The notes under the pieces: generated by a model
The model's database searches: none
The model's input: only the letters and a program-made list of their open reading frames with translations
What the model was told of the DNA's origin: nothing
From: Luidia sarsii
Lineage: Eukaryota; Echinodermata; Asteroidea; Paxillosida; Luidiidae
Assembly: GCA_949987565.1 (NCBI GenBank)
Contig: OX465121.1
Coordinates: 248,001-312,000, forward strand
Direction: 5' to 3'
Length of the DNA stretch: 64,000 bases
Shown here: positions 33,401 through 48,400 of the stretch, in pieces
Position numbering within the stretch: position 1 is the first letter of the stretch
How the letters are laid out: every line of letters begins with the position of its first letter
Position numbers and translations under genes: made by a program

Positions 33401-36400
33401 ACCGCTTGGCTGGTGCCCCGCTCCTGCAGCCGAAACCGGCTGCCCTTGGACACGTAGCTGCCGCCAGCCGCGCCGGCCGGCCGCTTACAGCGGCAGCGGA
33501 TCTTGGGCGGGCGGCGGCACTTGCGTATCTTCAGCTCGCCGCTTAGCTCGTCCGTCATGCACTCCTTGTCCTGCAGCGGGCAAACACGAAAAGGCAAAAC
33601 CAAAAAATTCAAAGAAAGGAAATTGAGAGATCCAGCAACACTCGCATCAATGCATTCATTCATTCATTCCGACCAAAGATGCGTTGGATGGACCAACGTC
33701 TGAGAATGGTCAGGGTGTGATACCACCGAACTGAAAGAAGCAGGACTGGAAAGGCGGGCAGTGGTGGGAATGGCACCACTGATTCAAGCAGTGCATAAGT
33801 TAATGGTTGAATTACTGCTTCTGACTGGCGCCCCCACCCAGGGAAAGACTTGTTGACTATTAGGGAAGGCCACCATCTAAAGGCTGGATAGCTCAGATGG
33901 AAGAGCACTGGTACCTTAATCCAGAGGTCTCGGGTTCAAATCCCAGGCCAGTCCAACTTTTCTTAGCCACTTTCTATTTTTTTTCCCCCAATCTGTAAGA
34001 ATGGAGATAGGTGATCAAAGTCACGCGATGTATCGTTGCGTGACTTTGATCACCTTTCTCCTTTATCCTTACCTATATCACCACGATGACCAACCCCTTC
34101 ATTTCTGTGAGAATGGTTAAACAAATTTGAAGGATGGGGACTCGAACCCGAGACCTTTGACTAAGCACACCATAGTGCAAAATATGTTATCAAGCTAGGG
34201 GTCTAGGGTTCAAATCCCGTTCCAGTCAAATGTTGATTACTATTAAGGAGAGTTTCGTTCCTGTCAAAGTTTTCTTGGCCAATTTTTCAACGTGTTCAGA
34301 AGTTCCCAGTCAGTTCTTCCATTGTTTCCTCGGTTTGTTTGACTCTTTGTATTTTTTTTTTTAAAGAGAGAGAGAGAAATGAACCTTGAGTAAAAACGCA
34401 AGAATTTAGAACTACCGTGGCCGGAAGACATTTTTTCACCTGGAATGGTTGGCATGGCGACTGCAGCTCAGGGGCTTCGCACTGCACCTTCAGACGGTCC
34501 ACCTTCTCCCCCCGGAGTTGGAACAGCCTCTTCTGCAAGCGGGCCAAGTCTTCAGGAGAACGGCTACCAGGGGGAATAACAAAAACGCCTTCTTTTATCG
34601 TTCAAATTGGTCGCAGCACACTGGTTGGAATTCACAACGCCTTACGACGCATCGTGACTCAACTTATGATGGGTAGCCTATTGTAAGTTGTGATACACCG
34701 TATGGTGTCTACGCATTCCTCATTGTAGATATCCAATATGTTTGTGTCAAGGAGAATGTAAATCAATGAGGATTTGCCCACACATCCGCTTGCAGCTAGG
34801 GCAAACCCTCATTGCATTACATTCTCTTTGACACAAACATCATATTATATCAATGATGCAAAGCAGGAGTCGTAGGTTCGTATTTAGCCAAAACTGCCTG
34901 ATTTTTGTTTTGTTTTCTAGGGAAAGAATCTCAAAAGTTAGAGGGCCTGACATTTTGATTCTAGCAGAACCTTTCTCAAAGGCAAGGTGGTCACTTTGCC
35001 TTTGAGAAAGATCCTGCTTGTCAGGCCCTCTAACTTTTGAGATTGATGTATTGCAGGTCATTTTAGTCAGTGAGCAGTTTGCAACAGTTTTTGTATTAAC
35101 TTCTTGTAGGGAAAGAGTTAAACACAGCTATAAATTTGGGGTCACACAGTGAAGACAAAATATCTTTCCCTTTTTGAGGGGAGGTGATCAGCCGGGACAA
35201 TCATGTCAACATTTTTGTTGGCCCGAGACTTTAATCTAGTTGCCAGTGACTCCATGCCCAGAGTTAGGATAGAGCCTTGTATACCCTTTCCCGAAAATCT
35301 GACTTCGGCTTAGGCTCCGGCTTTTTCTTTCATTCATCCATTTTAAAGTTTCAGGAATGAAAACGGAAGGCCTTTGGCTTTGTTTTTTACTACTGCTTAA
35401 AAAAACAAACAACTTCAACAAAGAACTCCAACCAGTGTTTTCAGCTTGTGGATAACACAGACGAAGCCGGAAGCCAAAGCCAGAGCCGAAGCCTAAGCCG
35501 GGTTTTGGAAAAGAGCCTCTGAATGATCAGACAATCCTAAGAGGTGAACGCACGTTTTCTCCACCAGAAAGCTGGTTCGCCAATCATTTGCCGTATACTT
35601 CCATTTCCTTCTCCGATTCTTGCCCGTGATTGTATACCTACAGACAAGTGGGGGGGGGGTAATCAGAACAATGGCTAAATTAATCATAAAAGTCATACAA
35701 TCAAACGGAAAAACGGCCTTTGAAACGGCACTTTGAAATAATATGAGTCATTCCGGCTGGTTCTGCCTCATTTTCTCCACAAGCACCCAAACTCGTAAGC
35801 GCTCAAACCTCCTTAGCACGAAACGCCTACCTGTAGCTTGCTTAAAGGCCCAATACAACATTGGGAAGATCGGAAAGCATCGATGTCCACCGATTTCCTT
35901 CTAATTTACACAGTTTGTAGACCTGGTCAAGATACTGGGATGCTGTACTTCTCGAGAAATCCTCACTCAAACATTGACAAATAGTTTATTATTCGTGAGT
36001 AATAAACTATTTCTTACACAACAGAACGGTGCGAAAACCGTGACGGTTTCTTGCCTTTGTCTACTTTCTCAGATTACCATTTGAGCTTAAACCTGGGCAG
36101 GATTTCTGTTTTGGAATGTTTAATGGTTTAACACACAAACTGTGGCATTATTTTGACTTTTATCAATGTTGAATAGAGCCTTTAAGATTCTGACTGGCTG
36201 CCCCACCCTGGCAAAGACAAGTTGACTAATTTGGGAAGGCCACCATCTAAGGGCTGGATAGCTCAGATGGTAAGAGCACTGGTATGCGAAACCTGAGGTC
36301 CCGGGTTCAAGTCATGGTCGAGTAGTTTTCTTTGCCATTTGTTTTTAACAAATTGTGAACTTTTCAACAATTTATTTTTGGACTGGGACTCAACCCGGAG

Positions 36401-39400
36401 ACCTCTGGTTTTGCGTACCAGCACTCGTACCTTCTGAGCTATCCAGCCCACTCAGATGGTACAAGGACTGTCACAATTCTAACTGGACCAGTTTCTCTGT
36501 TTCTGGTTAACATGGGGTGTGTTCAATGGGCCTATTATTCAAATTTATTTCAATACATTATTCATTACATCATCCATATTCATGAGTGCGGGTGGGGGGG
36601 GGGGAAGTTCCACTTATTTTGGAGGGTGTGAAGGTCCACTTACTTGGAGGGGTTGAACAGGTTGAGCAGAGACACTCCGTCCATGGTGGGCGGAACAGCC
36701 ACCCCTGCAATGTCCAGCATGGTAGGTGCCAGGTCAATGTTTAGCACTATGTTTGGGACTCTGCACTCGCCAAAGAGGGGAGAAATAAGCAAAACCCGGT
36801 GAGGTCAAGAAACAAGTTACACCCATTGAACAAAAAGAGAAAACCCCTTTTTCTCCATCCTTTGTAAGCGCAAATTCACAACAGATCAGGAGCCAATTAC
36901 ATAGAGCTGCTTAAGCACTAAAATTTGGCACGGGAAGTCTATAGGATAACCTTGCCAACCAAAGCTTCACTTTTGTTTGATGTCGCACCGAAGTACGGTT
37001 TGTAATCCTGTTGACACAAGAAAGACTTTTACTGCTCATCAGATTTTCACGCTTAAGCAACTCTACGAAAATGGACCGATGGCAAAAGTGGCTGTTACAA
37101 AACCCATGCACAAAGTCAAAGAGATTTTGGCAAGAAGAAGAAGAAGAAAACGTTAAAACAAATCAGAACAAAAAGCAATAGCTTTTCCACTTCGCAAGAA
37201 GCAGCGGAAAAGATGGAAAGTTCGAAATTGACGATGTGCTTGTCACCACAATTTAAAACAATTCTAACACTCGCGTAAAAAAAACCAAGTGGGCAGCTGC
37301 TCCACAGCGCCCTCAACTCACTCAATGCCGCGGGGGATCTTGGGGCCGCGGATGTAGAAGGGCACGCGGACGTCAAAGTCGTAGGGCAGCGACTTGCCCT
37401 TGGGCATGGCGTACTGGCCCAGGTGGTAGCCGTGGTCCGAGGTGAAGATGATGTAGGTGTTCTCCAGCTCCCCCATCTCCACCAGGCTGGTGCACAGCTG
37501 CAGAAGGAACAGCAGAGAAAAACACCAAGGGGCCAATTTCATTTAGTACCCATCAGCTCTTCTGAGCTATCCAGCAAAGATAGTTGACTATTGGGATGGC
37601 CGACATTCTAAGGGCTTCATTGCGCACATGGGAGAGCTCAGGTACAAGTGGCCTTCCAAAACAGTTAACTAGTCTTTGCCGGGGTGGTGGGGACCAGTCA
37701 GAAGCAATTCAACCATTATCTGCCGTATAATTATCTCCAGGGATCACACGCCCGCTTTCATTTAGATGCAAACAACCAATTGTTGTAAACCTGGTTATGG
37801 CATGCAGCTTGGGGATCGCACAAAGTGGATGCAGCTTTTTCAGTTCAAGTCAAAGAAATCTATGAAAATCTGACTGTGAACTTTTTTTTAAATCTTTTTT
37901 TTTTACTTGGTTTTTATGACTGGGTTTTATGATTTCGACAATTAGGAGGGCCCGACCCTTCAATCCTAGCAGGAGCTTTCTCAAAGGCAGGATGATTCTG
38001 CCTTAGAGAAAGATCCTGCTAGTATTGAAACGTCAGGCCCTTCTAATTTCTGATATTGGAATTTTGGTCTTCTCACGGTGTGTAAAACTGTTTGCGTCAT
38101 TTCTTGCATGTGACTCGCAATTCACCTTTTAAGAGAGCAACTATAAGCAAGACCTCTCTCAAAGGCAGGGAAATGGACCTGCCTTTGAGGAAGCTCCTGA
38201 TAGGAGGGAAATATCACGCCCTTCGGACTTCATCGTGGAAATACAGCAGGGGACTTTCCAGGACGGACCTTTTCGACGGCATCGTCCACAGACATGAGAG
38301 TGATGAGACGTTTCTGCTGCAGGATGTCGGTGAAGTGAACCTCTCTATCGGTCATGGGATGCGGGTATCTTAGCAACCAGTGCTTGTCGTTGTTGTCCGT
38401 GAAGTTCCACGTTTCTGTCCTAAAAGAAAAAGAAAAAATAATGAAAGAAACACAATGATTACAAAATAATCAATAGTCAACTTGGATTATGGTACAGTCT
38501 GTGGTGTAACAAGAAAAAACACTATACAAAAGAAATTTAAGTCAAACAAATTTCGGAAAAACTGGCTGAAAACGAACATATGGACAAAACTTTGACTGGA
38601 TCAGTACTTGGAGCCATGAAATCTGGTTTTGCATACCAGTACTCTTACCATCTGGGCTATCCAGCCCTTAGGTGCAAACCTTCAAGTCTTATATGATTCA
38701 CCAGAAAAAAGCATAAAAGTAACTGAGTGCGTGTTTTCCATCCAGATATCCACTGAGTTAATGGACACATGTGAAAAATACTGGCGACATGGAAAGCTAT
38801 GAAAATAGCCAAGAAAAGTTGGCTGGACCGGGACTTGAACCCGACACCTCTGGTTTTGCATACCAGTGCTCTTACCATCTGAGCTATCCGGCCCTTAGAT
38901 GGCAGCCTTCCCAAATAGTCAACTAGTCTTTAGCCTTGTCCGCACTGGACATATTTTTTACCGAGCCCGTGGGTAACATTCCAATGCGTAAATCTTCCCG
39001 GCGTTCGCACTTGGACTTTTCGACTCGGGTAAACTAACCGAGACGCTCGGTAAAACTAACCGACTCATGTACATGTGCATATACTCTAGGTACACAAACA
39101 CGTTGTTACCCTGCGTCCGCACGAGTCTTGCATACAGTAACGTAACGTGCGGGGCGCCGGATGTGGTTTTTACCGAGTCGTTTACTGAGACGTCGTGTCC
39201 GGATTGGACTTATCGACTGGGTTAAACTGACCTGGTCAATTTAACCGGGCAGAAGTTGGTCGGTTAAACTACCCACTGGAGTCGGGTAAGTTACCTGGGA
39301 GGAAAACTTCCTGGGCTGTCCGCACTGGACTTAAAATGGTCAATTTACCCATTTGCTCGGTTAGTTTACCCATTTTAAGTCCAGTGCGGACGCGGCTTTT

Positions 39401-42400
39401 GGCAGAGAGGGGGGCGGGCACCAGCCAGAAGCATTCAACCATTTACTGGCTGTACAAGAAATTTAAATGAACAATGTAAACAAATGGCTGAGCCCTGTAG
39501 TCTATATGACTTCCTACTCTCGGCATCTGCTTTGTACAAACACTACTCAATAGTTTCGGAAAAGCAGATTTCGGATGACATTGGGAACCTACATGTATAA
39601 TATTATCTGAAAAATTACCCTGAATGCCAAAGTTGGCCCTTAATTGGAGGACAATATTCTGTTTAAAACAGCAAGCCTGTTTCAGGTCAGCAAGGAATTT
39701 ATGGCCCGATCCTTTCTCGCAAAAGTGTCGAGCCAAGATTCAAGATACCCCCACCCTTTCTGATGGGCATGGACAAATCATGCGCAGGCAATACATCAAC
39801 ACTTCAGCTCCAACCATCTTGCTAACCATGTAAATTGAGGCTAGCCATTAGCAAAAGGATTTTTTTTGTAACACGAGAAGGGAGTTTTGCCCACTATCGC
39901 GGAGACACTTTCTACTGAAATTGGACGCCGGTCCGGCCCCACAGCCTCCCGTCACCAGATCTGTCGGGTCATTAGCAAGCACAGCGGGAGAAGTCTGGGA
40001 GCCAGACCTTTCTGAGTGGGACAGAGGGAAGGGATGGAGGGGTTGGAAACGCTCTTCAGCTACTGACAGATTGCATTTAAAGCCGATTGAGTGGCTCTCG
40101 GGGCACAACAGACAGTGGACTAAAAAAAATTGGGACCACTAAAAGAATGGCAAAGAATGTACCGGTAATTCAATAAGGGTTTTCCCGACTCAATGACTTA
40201 AAAAGCCCAGTATGACCGGTACTTTGTGCAATACAGTTTCAAATCCACCACACAAACTCAACCAGCTCAATGGTCAAGTGATTGGATTGATTATTGATTA
40301 TTATATTGATTGATTATTAGATGTCTGCATTAGAAAGCGAGTTTAAATCCCATCCAAGCTACCTTGTATTAAATTGATTTGTTTCAGAAGTTGATGGCAA
40401 AGAAAACTTTGACTGGACCGAGACCTAGCTTTGTGTGTGCAAGCACTCTTACCATTTGAGCTATCCAGCCACTTATAGATGGCGGCCTTCCAAGTGAGTC
40501 AACTGGTCTTTGCTGGGGTAGAATTGGACCAGATAAGACTTTGCATGGTGGAAATAAATACCGGTAGGTGGAAGGTTTGCGGTGACACCATGTAGCACTT
40601 CTCTTTCAAGAAGGAGTGTGGCGTTATGGCATATAACCTTTTCTTCTTTTAATACAAAAACTGTTGCAAACTTCTCACTGACCTGCAATACATGAATCTC
40701 AAAAATTAGAGGGCCTGACGTTTCGATCCAAGCAGGACCTTTCTCAAAGGCAAAGGCTTTTCTTTTTATATATAAACGGATACCACAATGACTCACAGAC
40801 CCGATTCTTGTCAATAAACATTCAGATGCTTCGAAGGAAGAAGGAAAAAAGGAGAGAGGCAGAGGAAGGGCATAGGGTGTGAGGGTTGACTCCAGGGAAA
40901 ATGATGTAGCGCCCGCAAACATTCACCCACCCTCTTGAAATATGCCCAAAAGGGTGGGAGGGGGTGACGAGAGGATGGAGCTGGGCTTACTTTAACAGGA
41001 GGAATCGGGTTTCGGGCTGTGAGTCACACCACCCGCAATCGGCAAAGGACAGAGCAGAGAGGGAAAGGAAGATTGCCAGCGTATTGCTGACGAGTGAGAA
41101 AACAGTGACAAAGGAACAGAGGGGCCTTCTTGTTGGACTGCTATTAAATACAATATCGGGCGATATCCTCCCATCCCCAAAACGGACCGGCGGCTGGCTC
41201 GAGAAAGACTGAGGGATTGAATCGCAGGCGTGCTTTCACACAGATTAATCACACAACCCCCCTGGATTATCCAGATTAGGGGAGGGGATTAGCAGAGAGG
41301 GTTGCACAGTGGAGAAGGGATACGGGCAGGGGTTTAGGCCCGGCCCTCTTAATCCAGACGAACAAGAGTGCTGCCACAAAACTGCATTGGCAAAAAAAGG
41401 GGTGTTGTCTGAATTTGGGGTCGCCTTTGATGTTTTAGGTCATCTCCAGGAAGTCTCCAGAAGTGTATTAATTGCATCGCTGATGGATACCTTCAAACTC
41501 TCCCCATTCCACAGCCCTCAACCCCTCCCACCCCCTCTTGAAACCAATGCATGATGCCGTCAGTCCAAAGGTGCTTCACGTCAGAAGCTAAAGACGCCCT
41601 TGAGCTGGGAAAGGCGTTACCTGGGTGAGACTTTTTCAACTGGGTGTCCAGTTTGCCTCCGAATTGAAAAAAACTGGGTGTCAGAAACTGTTCACTGGCG
41701 ATACTTTTTAACTGTGCCAACAAAACTGGCAATCCAGGGTGTCTTCAACATTTGAATTAGGGCCATGGGGTGGGGTGGGGGAGTGCCCCCAAAAGACACC
41801 CCAACACCATCCCTCTGTCTAAAGGGAAAACTCACTGCACAGTGGGCTGCCCAAACCAAACACTAACACAACAGTGTTTACCCAAACAAGACCTTCACAC
41901 ATTTCAAGGCAACTTTGGTTGTTGTTTTTTTTATAAAGAGTACCATACTTCTGCAGGGGGGCAACTTTACCATCCTGGCATGTTTCTGTTTAATAGTTTG
42001 GGGTTAGGGACCCAGCACTCAGTCAGTGGCTGGTTTGCATTGCTGATTTTTTTTCTCACGACATGTCATTTCACATCTGCCTTTCAAACCATTCCTAGGT
42101 AGATTGATATCATTCTTCAGCCGTGTCGCACTGGACTTTATTTATTTTTTTTATTTTTTTTGGGGGGGAGGGGGACTAACCGAGCAAAATAATGGTTAAC
42201 TTGACCATTTGAAGTCCAGTGCGGACAGCCCAGGATGTTTTCGAGTGGGTATCTTAACCATCTGATTTCTGCCTGGTTAAATTGACCAGGTCAGTTTAAC
42301 CGAGTCAAACAAGTCCAGTGCGGACGGGACGTCTCATGCATTTGTATTTAGTCAGTCGGTGAAGTTTTAATCGACGTTGCGGTTATCTACCCATGTTGAT

Positions 42401-45400
42401 AATCCAAGTGCGGACGCCGGTAAGATTTACCCATTGGAATGTTACCCTCGGTCTTGGTAAAAAAAGTCCAGTGTGAACACAGCTTTTTTTTTCCCTTTTC
42501 TTTGTACAATTCAATCCAAGGAGGGTGTTTTTCAATGGCAGTTTCTGCCCATGAGACAGGTCCTGGTCAAATCAAAACATGAGGCATGCGATATCTTGGC
42601 ATGTGTGAACGCGAGCAAAAAAAAACAACAACCCGGGTTTCTATTTTGTTAATTGCGAATAAAATTGCAATTATTCACACAACTCGTGCTCTGACTGACA
42701 GGAAGTACCATGCTTGTATATTGCTTCTGGCATGGGCCACCCTCAAGAACACATCGACTAGTTTACCACAGTTACTAACTACAATTGGGTCTTGATTTTT
42801 TGAGTTGTGTTTTTTTTTGCCATGTGTGAAAGTGAGCCCCAAAAAACCAAGTTTTGAAACACGATTATTTACAGTGTGAATGGCCCTCTTGTCTATAATA
42901 AGCTGGAGGTTAACAGGTTCAAGTATGGACATTGCTGCAAGTCAGTTCAAACAGCTATCACTTTTCAGAGGCGTACCAGGTTTCAATGCAGCCAGTAGCA
43001 GTAACATTTGCCATAAATCACTTGACAATTGCCACCTATAAAAATGAGTTGAGTGAAAGGCGATACCGCAACACATCTCACAGAACAGTGCCTTTATCTA
43101 CAAACAGCTACCAGATACCATTACAGTGCACATCAGTTTTCCAGTTTTCAATATTCCACATCTATATACCTATGACCTGTGGGCTTGAAGGCAGCTGCTG
43201 AACTGTTAAGAAAGAAACCTCCGAGAATGATCATGTCCAATTACCCAACCCCAAAACCCCCCTACCGTCACCTCTCCCCCCCCCAAAAAAAAAAAACCTT
43301 TGAGGTTTCGTGCTGAAAGACGCAGACCCCCTGCAAACATTTTCGCTCCGAAAAAAACCCAGATGATTGGACAGAAGTGGGAAGGACCGAAACTAACCCC
43401 CCCCCTCCCTTCCTACCTCCACCGAATGAAAGAAATATTTACTGGAAGTAATTTTCACCCTTCTCCACTCTGATTGCAAGAGCAGCTAAATTCCAGCGGA
43501 TCAGACGTCCCGAGGGAAATCTCGGGGCTTCTCATTTTTCAGGAAAGGCGGAGTTAACTTGCAAGTTTAGCGTGTGTGTGGGGGTGTGTGTGTGTGTGGG
43601 TCCACCCCGCGATCATTTCTTCTCAGTTGTCAAACCCTCAGGGCGGCCATTACTTCTCTCCCTTTAAATCTTGGTTTTTTTTTGTTTTTTTTTTGTTTTT
43701 TTTTTCCATTCCCTCTGCCGGCTAGCCGCTCAGATTGGTAAACCCACCGATTTCGTTTGGGGCTTTGCCGGGATGAGAAATGTAATTTGGGGAGTGAGTT
43801 CCTCCGGACTGGGGGCTTTGGACTCTTTGAACCACTTACTGTGCAAACCTCTGAGGGTTTCTTTTCTTGAATCTGAAAGAACATGTGGTTTTGAGTTGTT
43901 GCTGTTGTTTTTTGCTTCAAAATGTTCCACCTGCCTGCTGTGATAGTTCCACAGCTAATTTGTTGAAGTAAATTAAAAAAAAAAAAAAATTTAAAAAAAT
44001 GTGGCAAACTGCTCACTGACTAAAGCCGTGTCCGCACTGGACTTATTGTTTACCGAGCCCGTGGGTAACATTCCAATGGGTAAATCTTCCAGACGTCCGC
44101 ACTTGGACTATTCGACTCGGGTAAACTAACCGAGACGATCGGTAAAACTAACCGACTGGCGCAAATAAACGCATGAGGGCACTTTCGTGGTGACCTTTCA
44201 CCGGATGGCCGTGTGTGTACATTATGTACAGTACATGTGCAATTGTGCATGTACTGTAGTCACGTTGCTACCCCAAGCCCGCACGAGTCTTGTGTACAGG
44301 GACGTACACGTCACGTAGCATTGAGGCAATGCGGGGCCCCGGCGCCGGGCCCGGACCGGATGTGGTTTTTTACTGAGTCGTTAACCAAGACGTCGTGTCC
44401 AGATTGGAATTTTCGGCTCGGTTAAACTAACCTGGTCAATTTAACCGGGCAGAAGTTGGTCGATTAAACTACCCACTGGAGTCGGGAAAGTTACCTGGGA
44501 GGAAAACTTCCTGGGCTGTCAGCACTGGACTTAAAATGGTCAATTTACCCATTTGCTCGGTTATTTTACCCATTTTAAGTCCAGTGCGGACTCGGCGTAA
44601 AATGGTCTGCAATACCTAAATCTCAAAAGTTAGAGGGCCTGACATTTCGGGCCTAACATTTTGAACTTATAGCAGGACACTTTGCCTTTGCGAAATGTCC
44701 TGTTAGGATCGACGTGTCAGGCCCTCTAACTTTTCTAGCTGATTTGTTGTGTATTGCTCTTATTATTAATACAAATACTATAATATATTATAGGCTCTGG
44801 CTTTGCGGTGATTCCCAAAAGCCCCTGAAATACCTGCATCTTTTAATAAGCAACTCATGCAAATATTTCTGGCCAAATATAAGATTTCTTGAAACCTTTG
44901 GCTTTCAGGCACCCCCGTAACCTGCGTGACTTAATTGTCCGAGCAGAGGTTCCCCCTTTGGACACTTCACCTCCCACTAAATTTGGTACATTAAAGTGTA
45001 CTTTGAAATGCATTGTTTGCAAGACACATGTCAAGGAAACAGACTCTTTCAATGGACATTCTTCTGGAACTACCCACACGACCTACGGCTGTATCACGTG
45101 CACTACCTCCAACATCATATACCTCATCTTATGTAGAGTTTGTAATGTTCAGTATGTTGGCGAGACCAAAAACACCCTCAAAACACGCATCTATGGCCAT
45201 AGGTCTACAATCAAAACCGGTAAAAATTGACACCCCTGTTGGGTATCACTTCAATCTCCCTGATCATTCGATATCAGATATGAGTGTACTGGGCATAGAA
45301 CCCCTTGGTCACCGTAGTAACACTGTCAAGCTTAGCCTTGAGAAAATGTGGATGAAGCGTCTTCGGACTATTCAACCACATGGTCTCAACATCCAGGAGG

Positions 45401-48400
45401 GTAATGACTAACACCATGCAGCTTTCTGATAATCATTCTTTTGTGTTCACTCCTCCACACTTCTCTCTTTGATCTTTCCCCCCTCTTCTCACTAATCCCT
45501 ACCCTACTCCTTGCCCTTCCCTTTGATCTCACCCTACCAGCTTTCCTCTTTGTCCTTTGTTTCTCATCAGTGTCCTATTCACTCTCTTCCCCCTTCTTTC
45601 GTGTACATGTATTTGTTTTGTCCTTGTCATTCTGCCTTTGAGAAAGGTCCTGCTAGGATTGAAACATCAGGCCCACTAAATTTTAAGATTTGCATTTTGG
45701 TAATTTTAGTCAGTTAGCAGTTTGCAACATTTTTGTATATCAAAATAATAGTAACGATAGAAAATTGAGTGAGCTGGCAGGGTACCAACCTGTGCAGGTG
45801 GTTCCCTTCAAACATGTGCTGGTATTGTGGCGCGCCATCCTCAGGCCCGTGGGGCGACGGGAAAGCCATCACCATGGCGACGGGGCTGTCCGGGTAGGTT
45901 CTCTTCGACATCTTGAAGAAGGTAATGCTGTCGTTGGCGATAAGGTCGGGCAGGTAGTCCCTGAAAAGTTAGATAAGAACTTGAAGGATTGCATGGTGGA
46001 AATATCAAGCGAAAGGGTTTGCATGGTGGTGGAAATACCAAGTAGGAGGTTTGTGGTGACACCATCACCATGTATAAGATTTGAAGGTTTGCACGAATGC
46101 ACAGTGGAAATACCAAGTGGGAGGTTTGTGGTGTCACCATGCACGTCTTTTTTGAGGAGTGTGCGGCTCCAGAAAGAGCCGGTAAGTTAACGTTTCGGGC
46201 AGCGTGTACTCTGCTCAGAGCCACACTACTCTTTGAAGAGATCAATCACAAGATAAACCAAACAATTTACATTTACAATTCAGTTGGGCAACGATTGATT
46301 TGGCCGAGGAAGTGACCACTCACCTGTAGTAGTTGAATCCGTGATCGTGGAGCTGGCCGTTGCGGCTCAATGTGTAGTTGTAGTACTTGGAGTTCTGCAG
46401 AAGTCCCACCCACTCTGTCCAGCCCGGCGGTATGTACGTGCCGTTGTAATTGTTCAAGTATTTGCCGAAATAGCCTGCAAGATAATGGGAGGAACGATGA
46501 TTGTTTGTCATTATAGGAATGCACAATTCTAGGGAACCTGGAAGGTTAAAAATGCTTTACAATTGAATCCATTGTTTCTTCTTCTTCCCCCTCCTCCTTC
46601 CCACTCTTCCTCCACCTCCTTGTCCTCCTCCTCCCCTCCGCTCATCCTCCTCCTCTCCTTCCTCCTCCTCCTCCACCATCACCACCACCACCACAACCAC
46701 CACCTCCTCCTCATCTTCCTCCTCCTCCTCTCCGCTCATCTTCCTCCTCTTCCTCCTCCTCCTCCTCCCCTCCGCTCATCCTCCTCCTCCTCTACCTCAT
46801 CCTCCTTCTCCTCCACCACCTCCACCACCACCACCACCACCTTCTCCCTCTCCTCATCTTCCTCCTCCGCTCTATTCATCCTCTGCCTCCTCCTCAGTCC
46901 TCATCCTCCTCCTCCTCTTCCTCATCCTCTTCCTCCTCCACCACCACCACCCCCACCACCACAACCAACACCACCACAACCAACACCTCCTCCTCCTCAT
47001 CTTCCTCCTGCTCCTCCTGCTCATTTTCCTCCCTCATCTTCCTCCCTCATCTTCCTCTTCTTGCTCATCTTTATCACCCACTTCTTCTTAAACTCATACT
47101 ATAGGAGTTCAAGTAGGAGTGTGGAGTGTTTCCAGGGGGGAAAACTACATGACTAAAAGCCTAAGCACCCAGCTCCACAACATCTACGTATCTCGACACA
47201 CAAAAATTGACTCCAAGGTTAAACCACAGCAAGATGCCATGGACACATTTCCAACAAACAAGGAGAGAGAAAAAAAATCCAAAGAGAAAACTTTCCTCCA
47301 CGAGACATGAATGTATCACCTCTCCCAAATTGAATTTAAAATGCCACCATGCTCTTCACAACAAGTCTGGTGACCCCGTGTCATTACCCCCATGTACCTG
47401 TGGCTGACCTCTGTTAACCCCTGGGGAGGGAGGGAGGGTTTTCATTGTGTTTTTGGAAGAAGAAAAAAACGCTAGTAATGACAGCATAAAACATTATATT
47501 CCAGTAGGAGCTGTTTACATATACCCAACAACTTTTTTTAGTTTAAAGAAAAAAGAGAGGCAATTACATGGCAGTGGATGGGGCAATAGTCGAACAATAC
47601 GACACAGGGCAATATACTGTTATATCACTTGGGGTAATAGTACAAAATACATCCTGGGGAAATAATTTACAATGTTACTGACAGGTCTACCCACAGTCTA
47701 CCCAGTACCCCCAAAAAATATACTAAAAATATATTTAAGTTAAAAAAAACAAAATGAGCTATGCGTTGAAGGACTGTACAGAGGTGGATTTCAGAAAAAC
47801 TTAAGATGCATCGCAAATCATCTTATCTTGAGTTGTGATGACCAAGTAGTTTCAGTACATCCCCTAATGTCTTGTGATTGATTGTAAGTTAGGATGAGTT
47901 TGGCAAAATGGACTATATAGGCCATCAATAAACATTAAATAAATGTCAGTTCGTATTTCCTTGTGATCAAAACAGTTTAATCCGAGATCTTGTAAGGAAT
48001 AAGAAGCTGGCCTGGGTTGATTTGTACAGGACCGGAGGGCGTAATACAAAACCAAAGGTACAAGGACTCTTTATATCTCTTCCCCCTGCTGTTTTCAGGG
48101 AGGCGGGGTGAGGGGCGGGTGAAGTGGGAGGGGGGGGGGGCGGGAGAAAACCGGTCCCAGGATGAGACACCGCATGCCGGGCCTGCATCCCAATTAACCT
48201 GATGGATGAGGGAGCACGCTGGGACCGCCCGGCGGGGTACCAGTTTCCACCCGCTCCCCCTATAGGCCGGCTGGTAGTCTGCTGCTCTCATTTGACAGCT
48301 AGCAGACCTCCTTCAGGGAGTGGTGGGACACCAGCCAAGGCGGCAGTGTTCCCTTTGCTAAAGATCAGGGAAACCTGAGGCAGTACACGTGGCCTATCGC

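Noticed and set aside
33884..33955. Possible functional tRNA gene
   Set aside because: A and B boxes are good, but it is the head of a dispersed SINE, the anticodon loop lacks U33, and acceptor pairing is incomplete.
46563..47156. 197-codon Ser/Pro/Leu frame
   Set aside because: Trinucleotide repeat.
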